Shown: positions 24,199-32,808 of the stretch, piece by piece
Position numbering within the stretch: position 1 is the stretch's first letter
Layout: each line of letters opens with the position of its first letter
Assembly (NCBI RefSeq): GCF_020193575.1
Contig: NZ_JADYVD010000017.1
Span: forward strand, 1 to 64,000
From: Ensifer sp. IC4062
Lineage (GTDB): Bacteria; Pseudomonadota; Alphaproteobacteria; Rhizobiales; Rhizobiaceae
Direction: 5' to 3'
Length of the DNA stretch: 64,000 nucleotides
The notes under the pieces: model-generated
Database searches by the model: none
The model's input: the letters and a program-made list of their open reading frames with translations, nothing else
What the model was told of the DNA's origin: nothing
Translations under genes and position numbers: made by a program

Positions 24199-24249
24199 GT
24201 CAGGCTCATAACCTGAAGGCCGCAGGTTCAAATCCTGCCCCCGCAACCA
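24199..24249 (+). pseudogene. attR: displaced 3' part of the host tRNA-fMet gene
   Basis: The anticodon arm, T arm (GCAGG/CCTGC) and acceptor 3' side with CCA of a tRNA-fMet, with no matching 5' half; the preceding bases are AT-rich island DNA. The first 24 bases repeat 107-130. It pairs perfectly with the 5' half at 81-106, so it is the original host 3' end pushed 24 kb away by integration. Confidence 0.9.
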
Positions 24250-24267
24250 AATCACCGATCATAGAAA

Positions 24268-24297
24268 AAAGGCTCCGCAAAAAAACGGAGCCTTTCT
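24268..24297 (+). terminator. intrinsic terminator of the original tRNA gene
   Basis: AAAGGCTCCG-CAAAAAAA-CGGAGCCTTT forms a 10-bp stem ending in TTTCTG. It follows the displaced tRNA 3' end by about 20 bases and would have ended the uninterrupted tRNA transcript. Confidence 0.75.
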
Positions 24298-24809
24298 GCG
24301 TTCTCCAGATACGCGTGCTGCTTCCGAGTGGGAGAGCCGGATGCTCCAGGTACACGTGCCGCTTCTGAAGCGCCGAACGGCCTCCCCGGCACATCGCCGG
24401 CCTCGTCGCCCCCGAACGCCGGCCATCCCGCCATGAGCTTGCGGACGCGCTGTCTGATGGACGGAGCCGCCCGATGTCTGGGTTTGGCAAGCGCCAGATT
24501 TGTCGGTGCGGGGCACCGTTCCGTGGCTGTTGCCGGGGGCGGGTTGGTCCGATCACTCGGAAATCCCGGAGTCATTGCAGCGTCGGCTCCATTCGCGATA
24601 GCTGGCGACCTGCGACCGCAGCTTCGCTATACTGACAACGCCAGATCGTGCTGCGGCAGGTTGCGATCAGGGACCGGGTCGTTGAGCCTGGCCGCACCGA
24701 AGGTGGCGGATCGGCTCGTCCGGCCGATACCGATTTACTCATGACGCAAGTATTGTCCTGTGCCGCCGCCAGAGCGCGGCACTCCCAATGCCACGAGGCG
24801 GAGACCAGA
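24298..24809. other. gene-free stretch with an imperfect direct repeat
   Basis: Two about 26-base copies (24303-24328 and 24344-24369; 20-21 of 26 identical) share CTCCAG-TAC-CGTGC-GCTTC. Open frames crossing the tRNA remnant on the minus strand, ending in GAGFEPAAFRL, are the well-known artefact of translating a tRNA and are not genes. I see no other feature before the cupin gene. Confidence 0.45.
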
Positions 24810-25307
24810 ATGTCGGGTAACCAACATCATGACCATCACGACGGAGAGGATCGGTGGAAACATAACGGCGTCCGCGTCATCAAGGGCGACCAACTTGATG
24901 ACAACACGCCCCAGACGCCCGGCATGTACCGTCAGGCGGCCATCGATCACGCCCGTGTCGGCGCGCAGAAGATCTGGGCGGGCACCGTGGCTATCGAACC
25001 AAATGCCAAGACCGGCGTGCATCACCATGGTCCGCTTGAAAGCGTGATTTTCGTCGTTCGCGGCAAAGCGCGCATGCGTTGGGGCGACAGGCTCGAATAT
25101 GTGGCGGAGGCCGGGCCCGGCGACTTCATCTACGTGCCGCCTTATGTACCGCACCAGGAAATCAACGCGGATCCCGACAACGTGCTCGAATGTGTTTTGG
25201 TGCGGTCCGACAACGAAGCCGTCGTGGTCAACATCACCGATGTCGATCCGGTGGAAAAGCCGGAAGAAGTCTATTGGGTCGATCCGATCCACAAGCATCC
25301 GGGTTGA
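24810..25307 (+). CDS. cupin-domain protein
   Basis: A 165-aa single-domain cupin. Metal-ligand motif 1 is TGVHHHGPLESVIFVVRGKARMRWG, and motif 2 includes GDFIYVPPYVPHQEI. The N-terminus is His-rich (SGNQHHDHHDGEDRW), which could add metal binding. ATG 24810 is preceded by GGCGGAGACC; longer frames to 24648 are less likely. The substrate is unknown. It stands alone between the island and a convergent hydrolase gene. Confidence 0.85.
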   Translation: MSGNQHHDHHDGEDRWKHNGVRVIKGDQLDDNTPQTPGMYRQAAIDHARVGAQKIWAGTVAIEPNAKTGVHHHGPLESVIFVVRGKARMRWGDRLEYVAEAGPGDFIYVPPYVPHQEINADPDNVLECVLVRSDNEAVVVNITDVDPVEKPEEVYWVDPIHKHPG

Positions 25308-25376
25308 TCGCTTGTGAGCGGGTGTCTATTTTCCAAACGGTGGCCAGCGGCCCGAACCGCCTGCGGCGCAAGAGCG

Positions 25377-26300
25377 TTATTCCAGCGCCTCGACAAAGCG
25401 GATGATGTCGCCGACCATGCGGGCGTCCCAGAGATCGTTATGGCCGGAGCCGTCGTAAATCAGCATCTGCTTAGGCTCGGAGGCAATGTCAAAGAGAGCC
25501 TCGCCCGACGACAGCGGGATGATGGCGTCCCGCCGACCGTGGATAAACAGCTTCGGTTGTCTCACCTCTTGTATTCTTAAATCCGAACGGAAAGGATCCT
25601 TGAGAAGAAAGCTGACCGGAAAAAATGGGTAGTGCGCCTGCGCGAGTGATAGCACTGACAGGTAGGCCGAAACCAGAACCGCGGCGGAAGCCGGTCTTTG
25701 CCGGGCCGTATTTACGGCGACGCCGCTTCCCAGCGACTGACCGAGCACAACGATCTTGCTTTCAGTGCGTTCCGAGAGCCAATCAAAGGCGGCAAGGCCG
25801 TCGGTGAGCAACCCGATCTCGCTCGGGGCGCCGGTCGATCCAGGATAGCCGCGATAGGAGATCGCGAGCAGACCGATGCCCCGCGACGCCAGCGCCTGGG
25901 CGAGGAAGTCGTAGTTGCTGATCCGGTCGGCATTACCGAGAAAGAACAGCATCGACGCCTTACCTGGTTTGCCTTGGCTGTAGCTCCCGTGAAGCGTCTC
26001 TCCGTCGGGCGTCCTGATAGAAACGCTTTCTCCCCAACTCGCCTGCACTGGGCCGCGGGTCGCGCCCGGATAGAGAATGGTGCGCTGTGACACATAGGTG
26101 AGGCCGACAAGCGACATATAGGCGAAAGCCGCCATCAGAGGTAACATCAGCAGGAATTTTGTGGCGGTCACGACAACATCCACCCGCGGCTCGATTAAAC
26201 ATATATCGTACGGGCAAGCTGTCCACAGCGCCCCGCATCTCATCAGATGCGCAAGAACGCCGATGAACGGTCGGCGCTGTGGCAACCGTGAGCGCGCCAT
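25377..26300 (-). CDS. membrane-anchored alpha/beta hydrolase
   Basis: Up to 307 aa. The alpha/beta-hydrolase fold has its nucleophile in GQSLGSG, an acidic residue near IHGRRDAIIPL, and the catalytic His in DGSGHNDLWD. A hydrophobic segment (TATKFLLMLPLMAAFAYMSLVGLTYV) anchors the N-terminus, as in BEM46/YfhR-like hydrolases. The first about 40 residues are Arg/Pro-rich and not family-like, so a GTG near 26,180 (reading VDVVVTATKFLL) may be the true start. Substrate unknown. Confidence 0.85.
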   Translation of the reverse strand: MARSRLPQRRPFIGVLAHLMRCGALWTACPYDICLIEPRVDVVVTATKFLLMLPLMAAFAYMSLVGLTYVSQRTILYPGATRGPVQASWGESVSIRTPDGETLHGSYSQGKPGKASMLFFLGNADRISNYDFLAQALASRGIGLLAISYRGYPGSTGAPSEIGLLTDGLAAFDWLSERTESKIVVLGQSLGSGVAVNTARQRPASAAVLVSAYLSVLSLAQAHYPFFPVSFLLKDPFRSDLRIQEVRQPKLFIHGRRDAIIPLSSGEALFDIASEPKQMLIYDGSGHNDLWDARMVGDIIRFVEALE

Positions 26301-26544
26301 GCAAGTTCAAGTCGAGAGCTATATGGAGGAAGGCGGCGCCGAAAAACTTCGCCGCTTCTATCTCAACGGCCGGCAGATCGAAGTGACCGAAAACATCGAT
26401 CAGTGGCATGGCCCCGACTACCGATACTTCAAGGTCAGGGGCAGCGACGGCAACGTCTATGTTTTCCATCGGGACGATTTTTCAGCGGAGTGGCTGCTGA
26501 CGATGTACCAGCGCTCGCGTTCGCGCGAAGACGGCGACCCGTGA
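26299..26544 (+). CDS. small conserved-looking protein of unknown function
   Basis: An 81-aa protein, MQVQVESYMEEGGAEKLRRFYL and onward, with strands NGRQIEVTENIDQWHG and YRYFKVRGSDGNVYVFHRDD. It looks like a compact beta domain. It begins divergently right at the far end of the hydrolase frame, which supports a shorter hydrolase start. No family is recognised. Confidence 0.6.
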   Translation: MQVQVESYMEEGGAEKLRRFYLNGRQIEVTENIDQWHGPDYRYFKVRGSDGNVYVFHRDDFSAEWLLTMYQRSRSREDGDP

Positions 26545-26602
26545 CTGCTGCCCCCTGGGCAAGCAAAGCTCCGACCGGTTCCGTAATCTTCACGTCCGAA
26601 TT

Positions 26603-26857
26603 TCAGGTCATTTTCCGAACGACCCAAAGCGACCGGCCCGCATGAGCAATTCCAGGCACGAGCCTCAGGCGCGGATTATCCTTGAGCCGCTCAGCCTCAG
26701 TCACGTCGAGAAGCAGGACCTCATCGTCGGTCTCGTTTGCATTCGGCGTAATCCAGCAACGCTTATCCTCGCAACAAAGCCCGGCTTCCGGATTTTCCTG
26801 GAGGTACTCAATCGCATATTCGGCGTCCACTTTTCTCGGCCCAGGGTCGACGTTCAT
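26603..26857 (-). CDS. small protein of unknown function
   Basis: An 84-aa protein. The start complementary to 26855-26857 follows GGGAGGAGAAAGCAA, a clear ribosome site. It carries CCEDKRCW, three close cysteines, and an acidic helix-strand region. No family is recognised. Confidence 0.6.
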   Translation of the reverse strand: MNVDPGPRKVDAEYAIEYLQENPEAGLCCEDKRCWITPNANETDDEVLLLDVTEAERLKDNPRLRLVPGIAHAGRSLWVVRKMT

Positions 26858-26996
26858 TTGCTTTCTCCTCCCTCCGATCGCTTGGGAACGATACTTGATT
26901 ATGCGCCTCTGTCTGGCTTTCAGCACTCATGAAACACGGCCGTTCGCCAAGCGCTGCGGCTGCCGAACGCTCCACTCCATAGTTCTGTGCTGATCA

Positions 26997-27015
26997 CTAA
27001 ATAATCTGAAAGCGC
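26997..27015 (+). promoter_or_regulatory. 19-bp site upstream of the DUF1127-AraC operon
   Basis: CTAAATAATCTGAAAGCGC. The same 19-mer with one change occurs at 28190-28208 upstream of the zinc-finger peptide gene. It is a candidate binding site for the AraC-type regulator encoded between the two. Confidence 0.5.
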
Positions 27016-27071
27016 CGAGCGCGGCATCGCGTCAGATTCCTCTCACGAAGACGATGAGAGGAGATCATTCG

Positions 27072-27323
27072 ATGCTGGACGGCACTTCGACTTACGAGAA
27101 CCAAGCCCACGTCGTGTTGAAACTGATCCCGCCGCAGCCGAGGGTTCCTGCCTTTGCTGCGCTCGAAGGACGGGGCCTGGTCTTCCGGCTGCTCGCTCGT
27201 ATTGCCCGGTGGATGGATACGCGGCGCGGACGCTTGGACCTGCTTCAGCTTTCCGACTACGAGTTGAAGGATATTGGCCTCTCCCGCGGGGACGCCTATA
27301 ACGATTTCTACAAACGCGATTAG
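27072..27323 (+). CDS. DUF1127 (YjiS-like) small protein
   Basis: An 83-aa protein. The C-terminal block RIARWMDTRRGRLDLLQLSDYELKDIGLSRGDAYNDFYK is the DUF1127 signature (Arg-rich helix followed by L-x-D-x-x-L-x-D-I-G-L-x-R). ATG 27072 follows GAGGAG. DUF1127 proteins in rhizobia and Agrobacterium bind RNA and affect phosphate/carbon physiology; the role of this copy is unknown. It is co-oriented with and 10 bases upstream of the AraC gene. Confidence 0.88.
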   Translation: MLDGTSTYENQAHVVLKLIPPQPRVPAFAALEGRGLVFRLLARIARWMDTRRGRLDLLQLSDYELKDIGLSRGDAYNDFYKRD

Positions 27324-27333
27324 CAGGACCACC

Positions 27334-28164
27334 ATGTCCCAGTTTTCGTGCCAGACGATTCTCGCGACGTCGACCGTCACCCTCCGAGACGTGGTCTGCG
27401 ACGGATCGTGCCGCGGCAAGAGTGCGGAGGAATGCGCGCATTCGACAAGCCTGGTCTATCCCTATCGCGGCGTTTTCATGCGGCATGTCGGCAAGAGCGA
27501 TGCCGTGGCTGAATCCAATCAGGTTATCTTCTTCAATCACGGCGAAGAATACCGTATCAGCCATCCGATCGCGGGCGGCGACGCGTGTCTCGATGTAAAA
27601 GTCAGCGAAAAAATCCTGGCCGAGCTTGCGCCGCAACAGCAGTTGCGGCCCGGCGCAAGTGTCTCTTTCAGGCGTCAGCGTCGAAGAATCGATGCGCGCG
27701 CTCAGGCGCTCGTCGCATTGTTGCGCCATAGCCTTGCTCGCGGCATTGCCGAGGCGCTCGAAGCCGAGACCCTCACGCTGACGCTCATCAGGCGCTCCCT
27801 AGGGGAACGGACTTCGCATGGAGCGGCCGGCACCTACGGCAGCGAGAAATTGGTCGGCCGGGCAAAGCTGGTGCTCTCGGCCGATCCCGGCCGGCGTTGG
27901 ACGCTGGGCGAGATCGCGAAAGAGGTGGGCGTCTCACCGGTCTACCTGACCCAGGTCTTCCAGCAGGTCGAGGCGATGCCGCTTTACCGCTATCAATTGC
28001 GCCTGCGATTGGCGCGGGCGCTCGACCTGCTCGGCTCGTATCGCGATCTGACGGCGCTCGGCCTCGAGCTCGGCTTTTCCAGCCACAGCCATTTCAGCTC
28101 CGCCTTCAAACAGGTCTATGGCCGCACGCCGGCTGAATTCCAACGCACGCGTCGTCTTCGTTGA
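27334..28164 (+). CDS. AraC-family transcriptional regulator
   Basis: A 276-aa protein. The cupin-like N-terminal sensing part contains a Cys cluster (CDGSCRGKSAEEC). The C-terminal double helix-turn-helix is WTLGEIAKEVGVSPVYLTQVFQQVEAMPLYRYQLRLRLARAL followed by LTALGLELGFSSHSHFSSAFKQVYGRTPAEFQ. ATG 27334 has AGGACC upstream. It probably controls its own operon and the zinc-finger peptide gene through the repeated 19-mers at 26997 and 28190. Confidence 0.92.
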   Translation: MSQFSCQTILATSTVTLRDVVCDGSCRGKSAEECAHSTSLVYPYRGVFMRHVGKSDAVAESNQVIFFNHGEEYRISHPIAGGDACLDVKVSEKILAELAPQQQLRPGASVSFRRQRRRIDARAQALVALLRHSLARGIAEALEAETLTLTLIRRSLGERTSHGAAGTYGSEKLVGRAKLVLSADPGRRWTLGEIAKEVGVSPVYLTQVFQQVEAMPLYRYQLRLRLARALDLLGSYRDLTALGLELGFSSHSHFSSAFKQVYGRTPAEFQRTRRLR

Positions 28165-28189
28165 CGCGCGTCGCGTTTAAGCGAATTCG

Positions 28190-28208
28190 CTAAATAATCT
28201 GACAGCGC
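28190..28208 (+). promoter_or_regulatory. second 19-bp site, upstream of the zinc-finger peptide gene
   Basis: CTAAATAATCTGACAGCGC, 18 of 19 bases identical to 26997-27015 and in the same orientation relative to the downstream gene (65 against 57 bases from the site end to the start codon). Confidence 0.5.
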
Positions 28209-28272
28209 GACGGAAGCAGACATGGTGTTCTTGCTGGCGTCCAAGCAACGACGAAAGAGGAGGGTGAACACC

Positions 28273-28431
28273 ATGACCGCAAAAACCTGTGCGGCCTGCG
28301 ATTGCGAGCTTGATCAACAGAGTATCAAGGTCAAGCTCGGCGGCAAGACCGTAGAAGTTTGCTGCGAGGAATGTGCCACGGCGCTTGGCGAAGCCGAAGC
28401 GGCGAGAGCCTCAGCCAAGGCCGAGAGATGA
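28273..28431 (+). CDS. small zinc-finger (TRASH-like) protein
   Basis: A 52-aa protein, MTAKTCAACDCELD...VCCEECATAL, with paired CxxC and CCxxC motifs that can bind a metal such as Zn or Cu. ATG 28273 has GAGGAGGG upstream. It resembles short YHS/TRASH-type metal-binding peptides. It is probably in the same regulon as the AraC operon because of the shared upstream 19-mer. Confidence 0.75.
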   Translation: MTAKTCAACDCELDQQSIKVKLGGKTVEVCCEECATALGEAEAARASAKAER

Positions 28432-28505
28432 AAAAGGCGAGCCTGCTCGGTCTTGAGCGGGCTCGCTTGTCGTCATTGCGCCGACAATTGCCTGACGCCG
28501 TAGCC

Positions 28506-31067
28506 TCAGGTCCGGGGCTTGAGGTTTTCCGGATCGTAGAGCGGCTTGTAGCCGACGCCCGCAACTTCGACCGGATAGGTCTCGCCGAAATATTCCACTT
28601 TGAGCTTGCGGCCGACTTGGCAATAGGACCAGGGAAGATACGCCAGCGCAATGTTCTTGCCGATCGTCGGACCGTAGGCGATCGAGGTCGTGAACGACCG
28701 GCGGCCGAGCTCGTCGACGAGCGTTTCGCCGGTCTCCGGATCCATGACCGGCAGGATGCCGACCGGATAGCGAGCGACGCCCTTGGAATCGACATTGTCC
28801 GTCATGACCAGCGTGCAGAGCATCGCCGGCTGATGCGAACGGGCTCGGTGTTCGAGATGCTTGGCCTTGCCGCGGAAATCGGCCTCCTTGACCTTCGGGC
28901 GGGCAAGATCGGCTTCGAGCAGGTTGTACTCGGTGAGGAGATCGGCGTTTTGCAGGCGGAGGCTCTTCTCCATGCGGCGGCTATTGGCATAGGTCTCGAC
29001 GCCGAAGGCCATCACGCCGGTTGCCCGGAGTGCGTCCCAGACGGCGAGCGCATCGCCATAGGCCATGTGCAGTTCCCAGCCCTGTTCGCCGACATAGGAG
29101 ATGCGGAAGGCGGTCACATCCTTGCCGGCAATCCGGATCGGCTTGATCGCGGCGAAGGGGAAGTTCTCCGGCGCGAGGCCCTCGGGGTTCTCGACGACCT
29201 TCTGCAGGGTCGTGCGTGCGTTCGGCCCCCAAAGACCGATCGTCACGTATTTCTCGGTGACGTCGGTGACCGTCACGTTGAAGCCCTTGTCCTCGGCGAT
29301 CCGGCGCACATAGTGGAAGTCGCGCGGGCCGGCGTCGGCGCCGTCGATCACGCGGCAGCGATCGGCCATGCGGATGACGGTCAAGTCGGCGCGCACCATG
29401 CCCTCGTCATCGAGGAAGTGGGTGTAGATGCCCTTGCCGATGTTGGCGTCGCCGCCGATCTTGGCCGCGCAAATCCATTCCATCAGTTCGACGTGGTCCG
29501 GGCCTTCGACATCGAACATGTAGAAGTGCGACAGGTTCACCATGCCGCAGTCCTCGCTCATGGCGAGATGCTCGGCATTGGAAACGCGCCAGAAGTGGCG
29601 GTTGTCCCACTCGTTCTCACGCACCGGTATGCGGTCGCCGTATTTCTCGAGCAGGTGTTCGTTGGCGGCGTAGCCGTGGGCGCGCTCCCAGCCGCCGAGC
29701 TCCATGAAGTAGCCGCCGAGTTCCTTCTCGCGCTCCCAGAAGGGCGAGCGGCGCACGCCGCGGCCGGTGTCATAGGGTTCGCGCGGATGGACAGCCGGAT
29801 TGTAGATCTTGCGCGCGGCCTCGCCGCAGCGGCCCTCTATGAACTTCTCCTCGAGCATGTGCGGATAGAAGCGCGAATAATCGATCTTGTTGTGGTCGAT
29901 CGAGGTGCGTCCGTCGGTCATCCAGTCGGCGACGAGCTTGCCGAAGCCCGGGCCGTCCTTGACCCAGATGGCGACGCAGTACCACAGCCCCCTGACCTTC
30001 TGGCTTTCACCGACGGAAGGCCCGCCGTCCGTCGTTACCTGAAGTAGGCCGTTGAAGGAGTGGCTCTCGTTGTAGCCGAGCTCGCCGAGGATCGGCGTTA
30101 GCTCCATCGCGCGCTCCAGCGGCTCCAGGATCTGTTCCATTTCCAGGTCGCGCTGCGAGGGCGAAAGACGGGCTTCATGCTTTTCGAGAAGCTCGCGCGG
30201 ATGGCAGAGCCGCGGGTTTGTCTCCTCGTAGTAGCCCCACTCGATCTGGCCGCCTTCGGCGGTTTTGGGGTCACCGGTGTCACGCATATAGGCGGAGTTG
30301 CCCTGGTCGCGCAGGAGCGGCCAGCCGATCTCCTTGCCGGTGCCCTCGAACTCGTTGTAGGGGCCGAAGAAGGTGAGGGGATGGTCAACCGGCATGACCG
30401 GCAGGTCCTCTCCCACCATTTCCGCGATCAGACGGCCCCAGAGACCGGCGCAAACGATGACGTAATCGGCCTCGATCGTGCCGCGATGGGTGACCACGCC
30501 CTTGATGCGGCCGTCCTTGACGATGAGGGATTGGGCCGGCGTGTTGGCGAAGGCCTGCAGCTTGCCCGCAGTGACGGCCTGGTCGACGAGCTTGCCGGCA
30601 ACGGTCTGCGAGCGCGGGATGACGAGGCCGGCGTCCGGATCCCAGAGCCCGCCCTGCACCATGCTTTCCTCGATCAGCGGGAACTTCTCCTTGATCTCCG
30701 CCGGCTCGATCAGGCGCGCGCGGGTGCCGAAGGCCTTGCCGGACGCCACCTTGCGCTTGATCTCGTCCATGCGGCTATCATCGCCGACGCGGGCGACTTC
30801 AAGGCCGCCGATGCGCGCGTAGTGACCCATCTTCTCGTAGAAATCGACCGAGTAGAGCGTCGTCCAGCAGGACAGGAAGTCGTGGCTGGTCGCGTAGCAG
30901 AAGTCGGAGGCATGCGCCGTCGAGCCGATGTCGGTCGGAATGCCGGATTTGTCGATGCCGACGATATCATCCCATCCACGCTCGATCAGGTGATGCGCGA
31001 TCGACGCGCCAACGATACCCCCGAGCCCAATGATTACGACCTTCGCCTTTTGCGGAAACTCTGCCAT
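28506..31067 (-). CDS. FAD-dependent dimethylglycine/sarcosine dehydrogenase fused to GcvT domain
   Basis: An 853-aa protein. The N-terminal DAO flavin domain has the FAD-binding motif VVIIGLGGIVGASIAHHLIERG, GSTAHASDF and the later DGGPSVGES. The C-terminal half is a glycine-cleavage T-protein (aminomethyltransferase) domain with YVGEQGWELH, typical of tetrahydrofolate-dependent demethylases. It oxidises dimethylglycine or sarcosine and passes the one-carbon unit to tetrahydrofolate. The length matches the fused family (about 800-860 aa). Which methylated glycine it prefers cannot be read directly. It stands alone, with a long gene-free region upstream. Confidence 0.88.
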   Translation of the reverse strand: MAEFPQKAKVVIIGLGGIVGASIAHHLIERGWDDIVGIDKSGIPTDIGSTAHASDFCYATSHDFLSCWTTLYSVDFYEKMGHYARIGGLEVARVGDDSRMDEIKRKVASGKAFGTRARLIEPAEIKEKFPLIEESMVQGGLWDPDAGLVIPRSQTVAGKLVDQAVTAGKLQAFANTPAQSLIVKDGRIKGVVTHRGTIEADYVIVCAGLWGRLIAEMVGEDLPVMPVDHPLTFFGPYNEFEGTGKEIGWPLLRDQGNSAYMRDTGDPKTAEGGQIEWGYYEETNPRLCHPRELLEKHEARLSPSQRDLEMEQILEPLERAMELTPILGELGYNESHSFNGLLQVTTDGGPSVGESQKVRGLWYCVAIWVKDGPGFGKLVADWMTDGRTSIDHNKIDYSRFYPHMLEEKFIEGRCGEAARKIYNPAVHPREPYDTGRGVRRSPFWEREKELGGYFMELGGWERAHGYAANEHLLEKYGDRIPVRENEWDNRHFWRVSNAEHLAMSEDCGMVNLSHFYMFDVEGPDHVELMEWICAAKIGGDANIGKGIYTHFLDDEGMVRADLTVIRMADRCRVIDGADAGPRDFHYVRRIAEDKGFNVTVTDVTEKYVTIGLWGPNARTTLQKVVENPEGLAPENFPFAAIKPIRIAGKDVTAFRISYVGEQGWELHMAYGDALAVWDALRATGVMAFGVETYANSRRMEKSLRLQNADLLTEYNLLEADLARPKVKEADFRGKAKHLEHRARSHQPAMLCTLVMTDNVDSKGVARYPVGILPVMDPETGETLVDELGRRSFTTSIAYGPTIGKNIALAYLPWSYCQVGRKLKVEYFGETYPVEVAGVGYKPLYDPENLKPRT

Positions 31068-31881
31068 GAGTGCGACCCTAGTTAGTTTGGAAGCCGGATA
31101 TTAGGGCTTGCAGCGCCACGACTACAGCCTGTCTACGACATAATCATCGTGCTGCACGACCAGATCGACGCGGACCGCGGAGCGGCGACGCGCGAATGGC
31201 GGGACGAGCATGTCACTGATATCGTGAGACAAACGCTGATGAGAAGCGAAATGATTTCGGAATCACAGAAGAAATCCAACGACCTTCGCATGCGCGATCA
31301 AAACGCGACGTCTGCCTCGGCGCTACGACGTTCGGGCGATGGTTCCATGGTGAGAAGCGAGCACGACCTCAACCCGCTCGACGCCCGCCGGATGCTTACG
31401 CCTTGCCATGACGGAGCGAGAGGTAGCGCGGCCGTCGGCGCCGTACTTCTTGCGAGTCAGCGATAAGTGGGGACGCATCGATGCCGGCCGATGGGCCGGC
31501 TCGATCTCTACTAGGAGCCGGGCTCGGCCCAAACCTCCCGGGGCGCCGACGCGCCCGAAAGCGATCTCTTGTTCGCCCACGGGGGATTACGTTGGGCCTG
31601 CACTATTGGCAGGTCATGCGCAAGATCATTATTCCGCAGGTCATGAAGAAAGTGATTCCACGATGGAGAGGGCTATTCATCGGCTCCTTTCGGGATAGGA
31701 CACGGTCAGATCGCATGTCTCCAATGAAAGGCGTAACGGTGAGCCTACAGCGCCGCGCGTCTTTCAGGCGCGCAAAGAACGCTGTAGCACTTTGAATTTC
31801 TGCATGTTCTTGTCCTTGAATCGGCTAGGATTTAGGGAAACATGCAGTAGCCACCGAAATGGATGTCTTGGAGGACAGGAA
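31068..31881. other. gene-free region with a RIME-like palindrome
   Basis: About 810 bases between divergent genes. Small frames here have no ribosome sites or recognisable products. From 31,745 it contains a rhizobial intergenic repeat, and the run to 31,881 resembles the sequence that normally follows that repeat. Confidence 0.5.
31745..31788. repeat. RIME-type rhizobial intergenic palindrome
   Basis: CTACAGCG at the left pairs with CGCTGTAG at the right, enclosing GCGCGTCTTTCAGGCGCGC. This is the layout of the Rhizobium-specific intergenic mosaic element. A degenerate copy (CTACAGCGCTACGC and onward) lies at 32,719-32,760. Confidence 0.75.
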
Positions 31882-32706
31882 TTGGTTGAACGGACCTACT
31901 TCGCCCCGAAGGGCGGCGCGCCCATGCAGACGGAGCTCCTTACCGGGCGCGCTGTTTTCACGGAAGCCTATGCGGTGATTCCGAAGGGTGTGATGATGGA
32001 TATCGTCACGAGCTACCTTCCCTTTTGGGAAAACACCCGCCTTTGGGTTCTCTCGCGTCCATTGTCCGGATTCGCTGAAACTTTCTCGCAATATATCATG
32101 GAGGTCGGACCGGGCGGCGGCAGCGATCGTCCCGAACTCGATTCCGCCGCCGAAGGCGCGCTCTTCGTCATGGAAGGCGAGGTCACTGTCGAGCTTGATG
32201 GGCGGCCGCATGTGCTTCGCGCCGGTGGTTTTGCTTTCATCCCGCCGGCAAGCGCCTGGCGGTTGCGCAACCATGGGAACGCGCCCGCGCGGTTCCACTG
32301 GATTCGCAAGGCCTACGAAGCCGTCGAAGGGCTCGATGCGCCGGAGGCATTCTTCACCAACGAGGCGGACATCACGCCCGCGCCCATGCCCGGCACCGAC
32401 GGCAAATGGGCGACGACGCGGTTCGTCGATCCGGCGGATATGCGCCACGACATGCACGTGACCATCGTGACATTCGAGCCCGGCGCGGTCATTCCGTTCG
32501 CAGAAACCCATGTCATGGAACACGGGCTCTATGTTCTCGAAGGCAAGGCCGTCTACCGGCTGAACCAGGACTGGGTCGAGGTCGAGGCGGGCGATTTCAT
32601 GTGGCTGCGCGCCTTTTGCCCGCAGGCCTGCTACGCCGGCGGCCCGGGCAATTTCCGCTATCTGCTTTACAAGGACGTCAATCGCCATATGCGCCTGTCT
32701 CGATAG
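31882..32706 (+). CDS. (S)-ureidoglycine aminohydrolase-like bicupin
   Basis: A 274-aa two-cupin protein. The sequence VERTYFAPKGGAPMQTELLTGRAVFTEAYAVIPKGVM at the start and the C-terminal cupin with PFAETHVMEHGLYVLEGKAVYRLN follow the (S)-ureidoglycine aminohydrolase (AllE/YlbA) family, which releases ammonia from ureidoglycine in purine catabolism. TTG 31882 with GAGGACAGGAA upstream fits the family N-terminus; an upstream ATG at 31792 gives an atypical extension. It has no other purine-catabolic genes beside it in this window. Confidence 0.82.
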   Translation: MVERTYFAPKGGAPMQTELLTGRAVFTEAYAVIPKGVMMDIVTSYLPFWENTRLWVLSRPLSGFAETFSQYIMEVGPGGGSDRPELDSAAEGALFVMEGEVTVELDGRPHVLRAGGFAFIPPASAWRLRNHGNAPARFHWIRKAYEAVEGLDAPEAFFTNEADITPAPMPGTDGKWATTRFVDPADMRHDMHVTIVTFEPGAVIPFAETHVMEHGLYVLEGKAVYRLNQDWVEVEAGDFMWLRAFCPQACYAGGPGNFRYLLYKDVNRHMRLSR

Positions 32707-32718
32707 GGGCAGGTCGGC

Positions 32719-32760
32719 CTACAGCGCTACGCATCAGACGCGCAAAGGAGGTTGCCGCAC
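32719..32760. repeat. degenerate RIME-like half element
   Basis: CTACAGCGCTACGCATCAGACGCGC and the bases after it match the left arm and loop of the palindrome at 31745-31788, but the right arm has decayed. Confidence 0.45.
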
Positions 32761-32808
32761 CCTGTAAACCGGCTGCGATTTGAGGAAACACGCGACAGAC
32801 GAGCGATC

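Noticed and set aside
24206-24556. Leftward frame ending in GAGFEPAAFRL
   Set aside because: That C-terminus is the familiar translation of the minus strand of a tRNA and lies over the tRNA remnant.
28359-30047. Long rightward open frame opposite the dimethylglycine/sarcosine dehydrogenase gene
   Set aside because: It is the antisense shadow of a high-GC gene; the translation is low-complexity and has no ribosome site.
31149-31795. Overlapping small frames in the intergenic region
   Set aside because: No ribosome sites and no recognisable domain; part is a RIME-like repeat.
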